DNA of 64,000 nucleotides, taken from NCBI RefSeq assembly GCF_039555335.1, contig NC_092646.1:29830680-29894679 (forward strand). The letters run 5' to 3'. Every line of letters starts with the position of its first letter. Position 1 is the stretch's first letter. This stretch comes from Amphiura filiformis (lineage: Eukaryota > Echinodermata > Ophiuroidea > Amphilepidida > Amphiuridae). This document shows positions 44,501 through 55,719 of this stretch, in pieces. The notes under the pieces are model-generated. The model worked only from the letters and a program-made list of their open reading frames with translations. It ran no database searches and had not been told where the DNA came from. The translations under genes and the position numbers were made by a program.

Positions 44501-46953
44501 TATCGTAAAATGATATAATGATCCGCTTAGGTTAATGACAGGGGTTAATGATTCCACCAAGACTACCATTTCGATATGTAACGCCAACCTATGATCTACC
44601 TCATTTGTACATTAATTAAACATGGTAAAACGGACAAAATACGGAATGCCACAAGAAAAACAGACAAAAACAACACGGAAAGTGACATATTGCAGCATTG
44701 ACGAAACGGAATTTATGGCTTTATTTAGACCGTCTAATCCTAACGCAATAACAATAGGTATGGAATAATGATGAATGAGAACCTTGTACTTTGTAGGTTT
44801 GGTGGCAATTTATCAATTACACCTTCAAACATGTCAATTTATTCTTTAGCATGCTGCAACGATTACAAATATGCAAATTTCAGTGTGCTTGATTTCATAC
44901 AGAGGTCATCCACCATCAAAGTTTCTCTGATTTTACTACGTAAAAACCTAAGATCAGCTTCAGGAAAAGAATAGTTTGCACTAGCTGAGATGTCTGGTTA
45001 GTATGTTTACGGCAAAGAGGTCAACAGGGTAAATAACCTTCGTTTTTTGGGGCGCCCGCCTTAAGCGGGCGCACCTTATTGGCATGACTTTGTGAAAAGC
45101 TTCTAATTTCACTCTTGCTAGATTTTGCTTGGATTTTATTTTATTTTTGTTTTCTGATATGCACGGGATAAAATCTTGTGCGTATATTCTTTGTTTAAAA
45201 TACAAAATTAATGGACTTATAAAAACACCAAATAAACCGTGACCTTTGTACCGGGCTTAAACCAGTTTACCGCCTCTTAGAACCCGATAGACGGTGACCA
45301 ACACTATGGACCACAATAGCCTAATCTCAATGGCATAGTCCAATAACCTCAAATAAACAATCATAGTGCAAAATTTGACCTAACTTGCAGAGTATGAGTT
45401 TTTGTACCCAAAGTTTCAAAGTCATTCAATGAATGTACAAATGTATGTTGTATAGTTGTCCTTGTTTAATACGCTGCAGCATGGTACAGTGTATGAATAG
45501 GCATCTTATCAAGATCAAGATAGTGCTAGTGACATAACAATTAACATGCTTATCTTACCAAGGTCTTATCTATCTGCATGGTGTAATTGAAAATTATGGT
45601 GTATTATTGTTTTAAGGATGAAACAACTGGCCAAGTTCTTTTGCATGGAAATTAGAACAAATTACTATACAAGCTGTATCAAAAAGTTTGGTACCCAGCA
45701 GTTTTGATAGTTATTGAAAAGCCTGGTTCTTCCAAATGCAATATCGGGTCCCCCTTAAAATGATAAAATGATCAGACCATAAATCTTTTGTGACTGTTTA
45801 TGACATTAATCAACAAATTATGCGGATCCTAGATGTGTCGAGAATGTTACGTTTATGAACAAAACGTTACGTTTGTATTTTCAACATTTTTCAAATCATT
45901 GCTACGTGTATGTTAACAAATGAAAGTTCTGTAATTTCTGTAATTCTTCAATACTAAGTATTCTTTTGGATATCATCAAATTGTAAATCTTTAGTCAGAT
46001 TTTCAGTGTGTTAACAACTATGTATCAAAGACGTTACGTTCATGTACAAAACATTAACGTTCTTATCTTGTAAACATTGTATACCCATAGCTACTTTTAT
46101 GAAGAATGAATGTTCTGTAGGCCTAATTGTTTTTTATCCTTCATCTCTATTAGATTTTCAGTGTATTAGCAAGTAGAAGCAATATCATCACTACAATATG
46201 CCCCCAAATCAGAACTCCCCCACCCCACATAATCGCAAATTGACACGACAGCTTCATTCGAATTCAATTTATTTCATCCAAAACGGTCCTGTGATACACC
46301 TTCCCCAATCAAACACATTTGCATTTGATCATCTTCTACTCTTCCCTGAGTAGATCATTATAATATCAAATCTAAACACCATGCCATGGAATTCATCATA
46401 TCACGTCCAAGCTTACATTGGGCGCCCCATTCCTTTTTTAAAGGAATTTTTATTACATAATCTTCTGAACTTTACACCCGGGCTTTACACGCTGATAGTC
46501 AGTGTTGTAACGAGTCATGACTTGTGACTCGAGGTAAAATGAGGTGATGACTCGAGTGATATTCAGTTGACTCGACCCATTGACTTGGTACAGTGACTTG
46601 ACTTGCTAAAAAATAAGACAAATGACTTGACTCGAGCGAATTTTTAGTGACTCGTTACAACACTAGCTATCATTTTCCTGAATCATATATATTGTGCTCA
46701 TAACTCCATACAAATGGAAATATGCGTGTTTATTGTTACAAAATGCTAACTTCTATGTTGTGATACTAGTATACAGACTTACAAAATATGTATCGCCATC
46801 ACATTGTACATATCCATAGACGTCTTCTCCATCAGTAGCGCGTTTCATTCTCTCTTGTCTCCGCTTCTGAAGTTTATCTTTATATTCCTTCATATCCTCA
46901 ACACTTCTTGAGGCAAAGAATTTGGCTTCTTTTTCAGTAAGTGAAAATTGCAT
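38281..46953 (-). CDS. METTL27-like methyltransferase, 5 coding exons (proximal first exon)
   Basis: Exons 46783-46953, 41539-41667, 39539-39677, 38705-38800 and 38281-38510 join to 765 nt, 254 residues plus TAA, close to vertebrate METTL27 (about 245). The protein is a class I SAM-dependent methyltransferase: motif I V-I-D-I-A-A-G-T-G-Y-I-G-I-E (about 87-100); then K-K-L-G-F-E-N-V-D-G-L-E-P (in the position of G-x-D-x-S of the family); Y-D-C-A-I-I-G-G (about 149-156); K-E-G-G-Y-I-M-L (post-motif III); and a C-terminal Y-I-Y-H-F-E-D-A-N-V-Y-I-I-R-K strand. The N-terminus is lysine/arginine-rich. METTL27 substrates are not established. The gene converges on the transporter. An alternative first exon lies at 57988-58218. 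Confidence 0.8.
38705..38800 (-). CDS. Methyltransferase exon 4
   Basis: Acceptor TTTTCCACAG, donor AAAGAAG|GTACAT. Encodes C-Y-D-C-A-I-I-G-G-S-V-Y-P-T-H-I-E-G-D and A-E-I-F-R-I-V-K-E, matching the Y-D-A-V...H-V...E-x-x-R-x-x-K-P-G block of METTL27-like proteins. Only the phase-1 entry gives an open frame. Confidence 0.8.
38850..38975. repeat. GATGAT-rich low-complexity tract
   Basis: Degenerate GATGATGATG/ACGACG repeats within methyltransferase intron 3. A similar tract is at about 39395-39490. Confidence 0.8.
38995..39390. mobile_element. Two nested inverted-repeat structures
   Basis: AAATATTAACTG and GTGATGGTCGAAATATAATC (38996-39045) are inverted at about 39098-39145. A separate pair, TATATCACTCATACATAAA (39147-39166) and TTTATGTATGAGTGATATA (39367-39387), borders the adjacent segment. 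Small MITE-like elements in an intron. Confidence 0.65.
39539..39677 (-). CDS. Methyltransferase exon 3
   Basis: Acceptor TTATTTTCAG. Encodes I-K-K-L-G-F-E-N-V-D-G-L-E-P-L-E and V-Y-G-K-V-Y-K-E-K-I. At the 3' end two overlapping donors occur in GCAGTAAGTAATC. Using the first gives 39543-39677 and puts the next exon out of frame. Using the second, four bases further, gives phase 1 and joins exon 4 in frame as A-V-N-C-Y-D-C. Confidence 0.75.
40350..40702. mobile_element. CCGCT/AGCGG palindrome-rich element
   Basis: ACTTCCTGCCGCTTGTCGCT at the left is the inverse of AGCGGCAAGCGGCAGGTAA at the right. Inside, CCGCTCAGCGG-type palindromes recur at least eight times and base composition is sharply GC-richer than the surroundings. 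Frames on both strands are artefacts. It lies in intron 2 of the methyltransferase gene. Confidence 0.75.
41539..41667 (-). CDS. Methyltransferase exon 2 (SAM motif I)
   Basis: Acceptor TATTATTTTAG, donor ATAGAA|GTAAGT, both phase 0, 43 residues. Begins E-V-P-P-V-D-P-Y-A-I-G-C-R-A-F and ends with the glycine-rich SAM-binding loop A-A-G-T-G-Y-I-G. Confidence 0.85.
42462..43731. mobile_element. Fold-back element inserted in duplication unit 1
   Basis: AAACATCTCAAAAAAGGTAA, CTAACCCCC and CTGTAAAATGCGTTGGAAGC on the left are inverted at about 43605-43731 (CTTCCAACGCATTTTACAG, GGGGGTTAGTTAC, TAGATGTTTA). The corresponding place in unit 2 (about 52660) lacks it, so it was inserted after the duplication or lost from the other unit. 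The interior includes a tRNA-like sequence. Confidence 0.8.
43404..43490 (+). other. tRNA-like sequence, probably degenerate
   Basis: GTGGCCGAGCGGTAAAGCGC fits an A-box and GGTTCGAGTCC a perfect B-box, with CGTAATC in the anticodon-loop position (CGT, threonine-like). The acceptor stem (GCCACGG against CCTGTGG) and anticodon stem pair poorly. It is more likely a tRNA relic or SINE head than a working tRNA gene. Confidence 0.4.
44165..44450. mobile_element. Fold-back MITE, family P1 (copy 3, degraded)
   Basis: Shares CCTGTGGAAGATTT, CACAGAGGGAGTATAAG, ACTTCCATTTGAAATACTCA and the closing TTTTAAATGGAATAG with the copies at 42 and 13589, but has internal rearrangement. Confidence 0.65.
44451..46782. 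other. Methyltransferase intron 1, mostly unassigned
   Basis: No further gene. 46496-46670 is a small inverted element: GTGTTGTAACGAGTC and its inverse GACTCGTTACAACAC frame several GACTCGAG words. Confidence 0.5.
46783..46953 (-). CDS. Methyltransferase exon 1a (proximal)
   Basis: Encodes 57 residues from the ATG at 46951-46953; donor TATTTT|GTAAGT, phase 0. Upstream the frame remains open and similar to exon 1b, but the codon matching the ATG of exon 1b is ACG here. If this exon is used, translation must therefore start 17-20 residues later or elsewhere. Confidence 0.75.
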
Positions 46954-47540
46954 TCTTCTTTGAATGGTAGAATCAAAGAATACTTCGGTAGAATAAGCTG
47001 ACGTGGTTGTGTAAGTTGTGTTTGTTGTTTACGAGAGTCTAAATGCGATAGTGCGTGCGGGCTTTGTCATCAAGGTCATTTGATGCATTCATGTTTGGTA
47101 TTTGGTATTTCATTAGCCTACTTTATATAACAAATATGTAAATGCACAGGCCTATGTAATATTTTATTATTATCTATCCCAGCTCCAGTGACACCTTTTA
47201 TGAAATTCTAAATATGCGACAGTGAGGGCGTCCTCCTCAGCAAATGTTATAATATGGCTTTAATAATAAGTGATTTATGAAATTAGGTCATTTTGATTCA
47301 TGAAATGGCGATTCTGACCATCAAGAAACCGGATGAAGGATAGCAACTGTTTTAAACTGTTGCAAATTGGTAGTTCACAGCATCTTGCGAATGGTAGCGA
47401 GCTTTGTCAAAAATAACATTGATCAATTCATAGGGAGAGTGTAGATGAATTCACGTATCACTGATATAGTTGAGTAGGTCCTGTAGTTCTTGAGTTATGT
47501 TGTAAAGAGAGCTGAAAAAGCAACACTTTGTCAAATTTAA

Positions 47541-48202
47541 GGGATCTGGAATGAGCGTTTTGAGCGTTTCGACAGTATTTTTTGTGGGACATGAGAGCAC
47601 ATCAGACATATCGAATTGCATTCAGAATACGAAGAATGTCTTTCTGATATCAAATAATTTTCAAATTTTTAAATGCACGATATAATACAAATTTTATGAC
47701 AAATTATTACAATTTGATATTTTTCACATTTTTGATATATAACAGTCCTAGAAGTAAATTTTATAAATCTAATGATATATTCTTAAAGTGTATGTAGCTG
47801 GGAGGAAAAGCCGACGATCAATTGAAAAATTTGACCTTTCATATTGAAGATATGGATTTTTTACCCAAAAAGACATATTTTTTTTGGTGTTTTGGGAACA
47901 AAAATCCATATCTTCAATACGAAAGGTCAAAATTTTCAATTGATCGTCGGCTTTTTATCCCACCTACATACACTTTAAGTATAAATCATCAGATTTATAA
48001 AGTTTACTTCGAGTACTGTTAAATATCAAAAATATCAATTTTTAATGATTTGCCATAAAATGTGTATTACATTGCGAATTTCAAACAATCAAAATTATTT
48101 GATATCAGAAGGACATTCTTCGTATTCAGAATGCAATTCGATGTGTCTGATGTGCTCTAATGTCCCACAATAAATACTGTCCAAACGTTCATATCCCACC
48201 CC
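47541..48202. mobile_element. Palindromic MITE, GTGGGACATGAGAGCAC family (copy 3)
   Basis: TTAA at 47537-47540 and 48203-48206; ends GGGATCTGGAATGAGCG and GTTCATATCCCACCCC. Closest to the copy at 8587. It is absent from the homologous place in unit 1 (about 41930), so it arrived after the duplication. Confidence 0.85.
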
Positions 48203-48657
48203 TTAAGCAAGTTTTCAAAGTATATGATTTGTAGAATGAAATTTTGCAAAACTTATAAAGTGTTATTTTTCAATAATAATAGAAAATAAAAATCGACCAA
48301 CAATACCGCGTCTAGCCTTAACTTTCAGAATTAACCATAAGATTTACTTTTGTGAAATTGTAAAATTGTAAAATTCATCCTTACTGAGGCACATTTTACA
48401 TGAACAAAAGTATAAGCCAAAATTGATTTTCGGGTACAAATACCAGAAACGTGCGATTGGCGGTGTGTTAAAATTGTATTACTAACATGAGCGCAAATTG
48501 AAGAGGGCTGGTACACCTCCTTAGTAGGACGAATGTTTGATAGAATAGGCGGTAAGATTTCAAAGATGATTCTGCTTGATACCCGACTGACATTTATGCG
48601 TTTCTATAAAACGTTTGCTGCGAAGTCTTGATTACTCCTTCATGTAATTATACGCGA

Positions 48658-48728
48658 AAATAGGGTTAGGGTTTAAGGTTAGGGTTAGTTTAGGGTTAGG
48701 ATTATGATCAGGGTTAGGATTAGCTTAC
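48658..48728. repeat. Interstitial TTAGGG-like tract
   Basis: About ten degenerate TTAGGG/GTTAGG words (AGGGTTAGGGTTTAAGGTTA onward) lie inside the left end of the TIR element. It is too short and degenerate for a telomere. Confidence 0.8.
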
Positions 48729-48951
48729 GGCTGTGTGTCCTGAACTCGCCACCCTTACATGACAAATATTATGAATTGTTACACCAACCGGGTTTCTAAT
48801 TCTTCTTCTTCCAGTTGTAGTGAAGGCTTCTTGAAAAGAAGATTACTCACTGCAGAGTGGTGGGTGCGCAGACATATGACGCAGACAAGAGATCACAGGT
48901 GCAAAATATGTACAGTGAAGTGCTGATTAAAAATTTGATGCTGTCTGCTAT

Positions 48952-51562
48952 CTAGATGGAGCCGTCCCTCAATGCCGTCTTGAAGGCATCGAGTGTTGGG
49001 AAGGCTGCTGGATCCTTCTTTAAGGAATTCCAATCCCTACTTGTGCGTGGGAAGAAGGAAGAGAGGAACACTTGCGAGCTGCAGTATGGAGTCCAGATAC
49101 GGGAGTCATGACCTCTGGTATTAGATGTTGCTTCAGTGATGTAGTCTTTCCAACTGATGTCAACCAGATCAGAGTGAATCCTGTAGAGCATGGTTAGCCG
49201 GCTTTGGCGACGTCTACTTTGTAGAGAAGGCCACTGGAGCTCACTCAGCAGGGGGGTAACACTTGATCTGCGGTCATAGGTGTTGGTGACGTATCTGGCA
49301 CCGTTTCGCTGGACTTGTTCCACTTTCTTGATGTTTCTTTGAGTGTGTGGGTCCCATATTGCAGCTGCATACTCAGCAGTGGGTCTTACATAAGTTGTGT
49401 ACGTAGCCTCCTTAATCCTGCGACTGCTATGATAAAAGTTGCGTTGGAGGAAAGCACGGGTGGAATTTGCTTTTTTGGTGGTAATGTCTACATGGTCGTT
49501 GAAATTCAGCTTGTTGTCAATGTGGAGACCAAGATATTTGGCAGATGACACTTCTTCAAGAGTGATACCATGGATGCTGTAGGAGAAGGTGATTGGCTGT
49601 CGCTTTTTAGTAACACGCACCACCTGGCATTTGGCTGGATGAAATTGCATGAGCCATGTGTTTTCCCACTTTTCCAAAGCATTGAGATCTTCTTGCAGTA
49701 AGGAAGCATCATGATGGGATGATATCCTCTTGTAGAGTGCAGTGTCATCGGCAAACAGGCGTGTTGTTGAGCTCTTTACGCAGTCTGGGAGGTCATTGAT
49801 GTATGCCAAGAAGAGCAACGGTCCCAGGACGCTGCCTTGTGGTACGCCTGAAGACACGTTGGCTTGGGTGCTGATTTGACCATCAACCAGGACTTGTTGA
49901 GTACGGTGGCTGAGGAAGTCCGTAACCCATTGAAGAGTAGGTCCACGTATGCCGTAGTGTTGGAGCTTGTGCAGGAGAAGCCTATGTGAAACCTTATCAA
50001 AGGCTTTAGCAAAGTCGAGCAATATCATGTCAGTTTGCCCTTTATCTTCAATCCCCTTGGCCAGATCGTCTATGGTCAGGATTAGCTGTGTGTCACATGA
50101 TCTTCTCTTTCTGAATCCATGCTGTGCATCGGACAGGATCTTCTGTTCAGACAGATGGTTGATAATTGCACTATGGACCACATGCTCGCATAGTTTACAC
50201 AGTATGGCGGTGAGGGATATTGGTCTATAATTTGCTGGTGACGATCGGCTGCCCTTCTTGAAAATGGGAACTACCAGTGCTTTCTTCCACGAAGATGGAA
50301 CAGATCCTTGGTCGAGGGATGCTTGGTAGAGGAGGCTGATGGCTGGAGCAATCTCTTCCGCAGTTTCCTTTAGAAGTCTGGCAGGCACACCGTCAGGACC
50401 AGAAGCCTTGTATGGATTAAGGTTCTTCAGTAGTTTGACAATGCCTTGATTGGTGATCTGGATACCATTCATTGGTGGATGATTGCTGGGTCCAAGGTCA
50501 GGTAGAGTTGATGTATCATCCTTGGTGAAAACTGATGCAAATTGGCGATTCAGCAGATTGGCCTTGGTCTTTGGGTCACTGAAGAGATGATTACCTTCCT
50601 TTAAAGGAGCAATACCAGCTTGGTCGCAACGCTTGGCTTTGATAATGGCCCCCAGTCTTCTACTTGCACCAGGTTCGCTGCGTATTATATCAGTAAGATA
50701 CTTGTTGTAGGCCTGACGACAGGTAATTTGGCTCTGCTTCTTCAAACGCCTGAATCTCTTCCAATCACGGTCTCTGTTGGTCTTTCTAGCTTTCTTGAAA
50801 GCCCTTGCTTTCCTTCGGCAGATCCGTTTGGTAGAAGTGTTAAACCATGGCTGGTTGAATCTGGTGGAGCTGAGCTTGGAGGGTACTTTATCATGGAGTG
50901 TTTTCTGAAGATACTGTTCAATCTCCCTGGATAACAATTCCACTGGAGTAGATGCTGTGTTGCGAGAGACAAATTTGTCTGCCCATTCCTTGGTTTCCTG
51001 GCGAATCAGGTCAAAATCAGCACGATTCCACAGGAAGATCTTGTGACGGGATGGTTTCACTCTGCTTGCCTGAGCATTCCAATCAGCATACACGATGTCG
51101 TGGTCGCCCAACGCTGGCAACCCCTCACAGCGGTTGATTAGAGAAGGTCGATTGGTAATGATGATATCGAGTATACTTTCATTACGGGTTGGGAAGTCAA
51201 CAAGTTGTTCCATTCCAGTTCGAGCCAACATCTGCAGAAAGGATTCATTTAATTCGAGTGGATACTGGTGGCCGACGACTCGATCTGTAGCCCAATCGAT
51301 GTCGGGTAGATTGGCATCGCCTGCAATCCATACTGCCACACCTGGGTTGGAAACACATATTTCCTCGATGACTTGGTTCAAGACATTCATGTATGGTTGT
51401 TTGCTGCTAGGGGGCGATATAGTGCACCAATAATGATAGTTTGTTTACCACTGGTGATTTTGGCACCTACAAACTCTGTTTCAGACTTAATCTGGAGTTG
51501 TTGGCTGATTAAGCTAAAATGGACACCAAGCAGTACTCCTCCCCAGCCATTTTTACGATTAG
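48952..51562 (-). pseudogene. LINE (CR1/L2/Jockey-like) endonuclease-reverse transcriptase, nearly intact
   Basis: An uninterrupted frame of 812 codons (51390 down to the stop at 48952) encodes most of an APE endonuclease (A-G-D-A-N-L-P at 23-29; L-G-D-H-D-I-V near 94-100) and a complete reverse transcriptase (K-A-S-G-P-D-G-V-P about 328-336; D-F-A-K-A-F-D about 459-465; G-V-P-Q-G-S-V-L-G-P about 515-524; catalytic F-A-D-D 546-549), then a long C-terminal domain. The endonuclease continues upstream in a shifted frame (N-G-W-G-G-V-L-L-G-V; I-I-I-G-A-L-Y-R-P) to about 51562, where homology stops. One base appears missing in a C-run at about 51409-51413. The copy is 5'-truncated and probably immobile, but young. 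Confidence 0.85.
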
Positions 51563-52530
51563 ATTATCTCGACAATCATCAACCTAAACTAGCAAAAGTA
51601 TACATTTTTGGAAAGCTGAAGGCATAAGCAATTCCAATATACATTTCAACTCATTATACAGGGTGACCTGCAAGTTATACAGGGTGGAATAAAAAATATT
51701 TTGATAACAAATGGGTCACTCAATGCATTGCTTATTACCAACTTACAGTAATAAACTGGAAGTAAACAACATTCATTTGGTTAGAGGATATAGAGAGCCA
51801 ACTGACTTTGGAAGAAACCAAAATCACAGCTGTTTGGTAATCTCGGAATATAGGGTGTCCCAAAGTATGTTAGATTTTTTTACAATTCAACATATTTTGA
51901 ACCTAAACATTTCCCCCTAAACCATACAGAAAAAATATGTCCATATTTAGATTCCTCGTCAATATGTCCATATTTAGATTCCTCGTCAAATTTCCCTTCA
52001 GAAAATCTATACTTTGACTATGATAGGATAAGTAATTAAAATTTTACAGTAACTTTTAGATTTTGAAGACATCTGCATTACTTTACTACAGTGTTTAATA
52101 TGACAACGGGTAGTTTTGTATGGAAAAGTTTGTATTTTCTAGACTAATCCAATCATAAATTATTAAAAACAATTAGTAGAATTGTTTAGCTGTAAGGCCA
52201 TGAGTGTTTTAGATGCTAAATAGAGTCCAAATCCAATTTACAGCCTTTACAGAAGCAGATTACGCACTAAAAATACCAACCCCATAGAGTTTGTGTGTAC
52301 CACATCCCCCACCACCACATCCCCCACCACCGCCACCTGCCCATTCTGAATTCTATGAAGCACAGTGTCAGTATTAAACAAGATCAAGTATTTCTTTTTA
52401 CAGGGTTGAAAGTGCATTTTATTTAACAATAAAATGAGACCACAAGCATGACAATACCTTCTTGCTTGACAGAGATATCATCATTTGTTTTTAGTCGACT
52501 TTGGCAAAATGTAACGTCGCCACCTTTTTT
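51563..52530. other. Non-coding sequence between LINE and TIR end
   Basis: Contains ATACAGGGTGACC / ATACAGGGTGGA words, a tandem CATATTTAGATTCCTCGTCA pair at about 51933-51988, and a CCCCCACCACC run near 52305-52335. No gene supported. Confidence 0.45.
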
Positions 52531-53140
52531 TTGGTGGCGAGCTCAAGACACACGACCTTACACGAAATAATTACATGAAGGAATAAGGATCTACCAAACT
52601 CTGGCAGTGTAAAACAACATTTGTGTAATGAAGTTTTTCAATAATATTGTTTTATATATTTTTCTATACGTGCTTTATCTGTTATAATGATATATTTCTT
52701 TTAATTTTCAATAATTCAAAATGTTCAACTGAGCTACCTGAACATTCTGAGTTAGTGGATTTTAAATGGAATAGACTAATTCATCGTTATACATGTAAGA
52801 TATAGAGGAATCCAAATACACGCATTCCTACACCTGACTAGCAGCCTTTAGTTGGGTAGCCGTCAGCTACAATGCACTCAAAATGTGAAATGATTCGGCC
52901 TTGGCGGACATTTTAAACTGCATTCCATCACCCGTTTTACACCTTCCGCGAAAACACAGGCAGTCAAAAGAATAACACAATACAGTTCCCTTCGACAAAA
53001 CGCACAGCATGGTCTATTCGCTGTTGAAGTAACATAATATTCGGATTAACTACACGCGGTATTTATGCATTGATGTACTTTCGAACAAAAGGACTATGTA
53101 TGAATAGATGCGACGGGATTACCTGCGGAATTATCTCCAT

Positions 53141-53586
53141 TATATATATTCAGTCCCAGAACAACGCCAAATATGGATTAAAAGACCTTTGACCTTGGAT
53201 GTACAACAGCATGTTATGATCTAATGGGAAACTGTGCACATCAACAAACACCATTTCTATCAAAAAGGCAACGTCTGATATAATTTGAAACCACATAAAT
53301 TACTAGAGTTGGTTCTTCTCTTGGATTTGGACCAAGCTTTAGAATATCGAATGTTGCGTTTTGAAATAAAACAAACCAGAAATTTATCACCCATTGTAAA
53401 GATATGGCACATGTACCGAATACATGTACATACATTGGCTGACCTTGTGGATTTCCTGGCCCAGCCATGCTAACCACATAAGGAGATTATACGATTAACC
53501 TAGTGCAGCTATTGTCATAGCAGGGTATTATTATGTAATACTCCTGATCCATATTTGGCGTTCTCTTGGACTGATATTATTAGCTA
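53141..53586. mobile_element. Inverted-repeat element
   Basis: AGTCCCAGAACAACGCCAAA and TATGGAT (53151-53177) recur inverted at about 53550-53577 (ATCCATATTTGGCGTTCTCT, then TGGACT). About 440 bp, non-coding. Confidence 0.7.
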
Positions 53587-53944
53587 TTATTCTATTAACC
53601 CTCCTCGTCCTTGCATCTTCTCTAGGTGTTAGGCGGCTTTTATTTGCACAATTGGACGCTCAAAACACCAGGTTGGTGCTAGCGGCTACCCAAAGATGTC
53701 CGACCAAATCCTGACCATGACTTGGCTCCTTGGATTCGTCTATACCTGGTTCATCCAATGTCAAACATTGTCAAACGTGTGCAGCAAAATGATACAATGA
53801 TCCGCGTAGGTTAATGACCGGGGTTAAGGGAGGTGTAATGAGCGTGAACCTGGTTTGGATGCAGAGGGAGTGTGCCTGTAACAGACACAGCCACCAGAAA
53901 AGGACCAGCTCAGATCGCGCGCCAAATAAGTTTGCAGTCCAGAA

Positions 53945-54060
53945 ATTTCATTTTTTCTCAGCCTTGCAAAAAATAGGCAGAGGTGGGAATCGAACCCGGG
54001 ACCTCGGTGTTGTAAAACCTACTGCGTTACCACTGAGCCAACTGACGATCAGCTATGAGA
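53945..54060 (-). other. tRNA-like (valine-type) sequence
   Basis: On the - strand: GTTGGCTCAGTGGTAACGC (A-box), a TTTTACAAC loop with a TAC anticodon, and CCCGGGTTCGATTCCCACC (B-box and T arm). The 5' side does not pair with CTCTGCC at the 3' side, so it is probably a SINE head or a tRNA pseudogene. Confidence 0.45.
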
Positions 54061-55386
54061 AGTTTGATAGTAATCCTTGATATTGCTGAATAGAATAAAT
54101 CAATACTGATAGATCTATTTATCTAATGTGCGATGCTATTCAAATTGGCCTATAAACTAGGAATATAATATGAAATGACTATCAATCGATCAATCAATCA
54201 AGTTGTCAAGTTATCAACAATCAATAATAAACCGACGTAGGCCTATCATGGAATATTACTAACTAGGCCTACTAACTAATATACCAAATAAATAAAATAA
54301 ATAAATAAGTCAGTAAATAAATAAATAGGCATAGGCCTAAATAAATATATAAATACATAATGCAGAATGCAGTTAGTATTTTAGTTGCAAAATTCCAAAC
54401 ATTCTATTCACACATTCTATTATAATTTTCTGCTATACACGCAAAGGACCTGTGCCTTTAATATGTCCGCGCCTAATCAATAATGAGTCTTTCACCATGC
54501 TCACACACCATGTTAAACTATTGTATCCCTGCAAGTATTATCCACTGACCAAGTCCTAACAATGAAATGGATGCTATAACGTACCCAATCAAGCGAACAT
54601 ATCAAGGTCATATCAGGGCGTTATACAAAGAATGGTCAAAGGTCAACGTTTCCAAAGAAGTATAGTAATAGATGTAGACACAAGCTTTCGTGCGGGAAAC
54701 ATAAACACATAGTTGTCAGTCGTGTGGTTTTTATGAGATTTGATACGGCGCTGAAGTCTATTGGCTGTCCCAAAATCAGTACCAGACCCGGTTTCCAGAC
54801 GGCAATGTGTGTGTTGTTACAAGGAATGCAAACTCATTTTATCAATGAGTGAACCAGATAGAGGAATACGACATCTATCGTGAGCCAGTCTGCATTCTGT
54901 TGCCTGCAAAAGCCGACGATCAGGTAAAAATTCTAAAAGCAGCGTGACTAGATATTTGCGTTAATTTCATGATACGTGTAAAACGCATTGAAAACGCCAA
55001 ATTGCAGTCATAAAATATATAATATTAGTAAATCACCCAATCGAATGTTAACGTAGGTATGTGGAAAAGAACTGCAATAACAATAACAAACTATGTGCCC
55101 AAAGAGTTGTCTTTGGCATGTCGCTTTTTTGAAATATCACCAAAAATATCAAATTTTGGAAAAACGCCCCAAAATTTAAAACAAACACGAACCTTCCAAA
55201 ATAAATATATATTAGCACTCGGCGGCCCAGTCACTACCTGCCGCTGTGATTTGGGGTAACTCATTGCTTCCCCTCTCCAGATACCGGTACTTCAAGGTCG
55301 CTCATACCCCAGCCCTTAATGAGCCAACCTAGATTACCATATCCAAATATAACGCCAACGTATGATCTACCATTTTTGTACATTAA
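54061..55386. other. No gene seen
   Basis: AT-rich with TAAATAAATAAATA runs at 54285-54350. Nothing supportable. Confidence 0.4.
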
Positions 55387-55719
55387 AGGAGGATTTCGTG
55401 ATCCTAGCATCCTCTTTTTATGACATTTTCAGTAGATATCCACGAAAAAGCTTATTTCCAAAATTTCAGTTGATTCCGATTTTGCGTTTGCGAGTTATGC
55501 ATGATTATGTGTATTACACTGCTCCATAGACAATGTGTTGTAATTTCGTTCTGGTGCACCAGAACGAAATTCAAATTCGGCGATATTTTTGCTAAACGAA
55601 TTAATCTGCAAGAAATATTTGGTACATAAACATTATGTAGCCAGAGGTATCCAGTGGTGTAAAAATCTCAACTTTTTTGGGAAAAGTGGGGGATGAGGCT
55701 GTGGATCACGAAATGCCCT
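55387..55719. mobile_element. TTAA-flanked MITE with GGATTTCGTGATCC ends
   Basis: AGGAGGATTTCGTGATCC at the left and GGATCACGAAATGCCCT at the right, TTAA on both sides (55383-55386 and 55720-55723). The centre has a perfect 21-bp-scale palindrome around TTTCGTTCTGGTGCACCAGA. Confidence 0.8.

Larger units (their letters stand above)
41771..47200. repeat. Segmental duplication, unit 1 (intron 1 and exon 1a)
   Basis: Matches unit 2 (about 47300-58410) in the same order: CTGACCATCAGGAAACCGG (41777; 47311), TTACATGAACAAAAGTATAA (42121; 48395), TGGTTCATCC...TGTCAAAC (44468; 53748), ATTACACCTTCAAACATGTC (44816; 56966), ACTAGCTATCATTTTCCTGA (46661; 57471) and exon 1. The two units differ mainly by insertions: a fold-back with a tRNA-like sequence at about 42462-43731 here, and a LINE-bearing TIR element in unit 2. 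Confidence 0.85.
48630..52588. mobile_element. TIR element containing a LINE
   Basis: ATTACTCCTTCATGTAATTA at the left is inverted at 52566-52588 (ATAATTACATGAAGGAATAA). A second inner inverted pair is CGGCTGTGTGTCCTGAACTC (48729) and GAGCTCAAGACACACGACC (52538). Unit 1 of the duplication lacks this 4-kb stretch at the equivalent point (about 42402), which confirms it as an insertion. No transposase was seen. Confidence 0.75.

Noticed and set aside
48658-48728. Telomere
   Set aside because: Only about 70 bp of degenerate TTAGGG words inside a transposable element; sequence continues normally on both sides.
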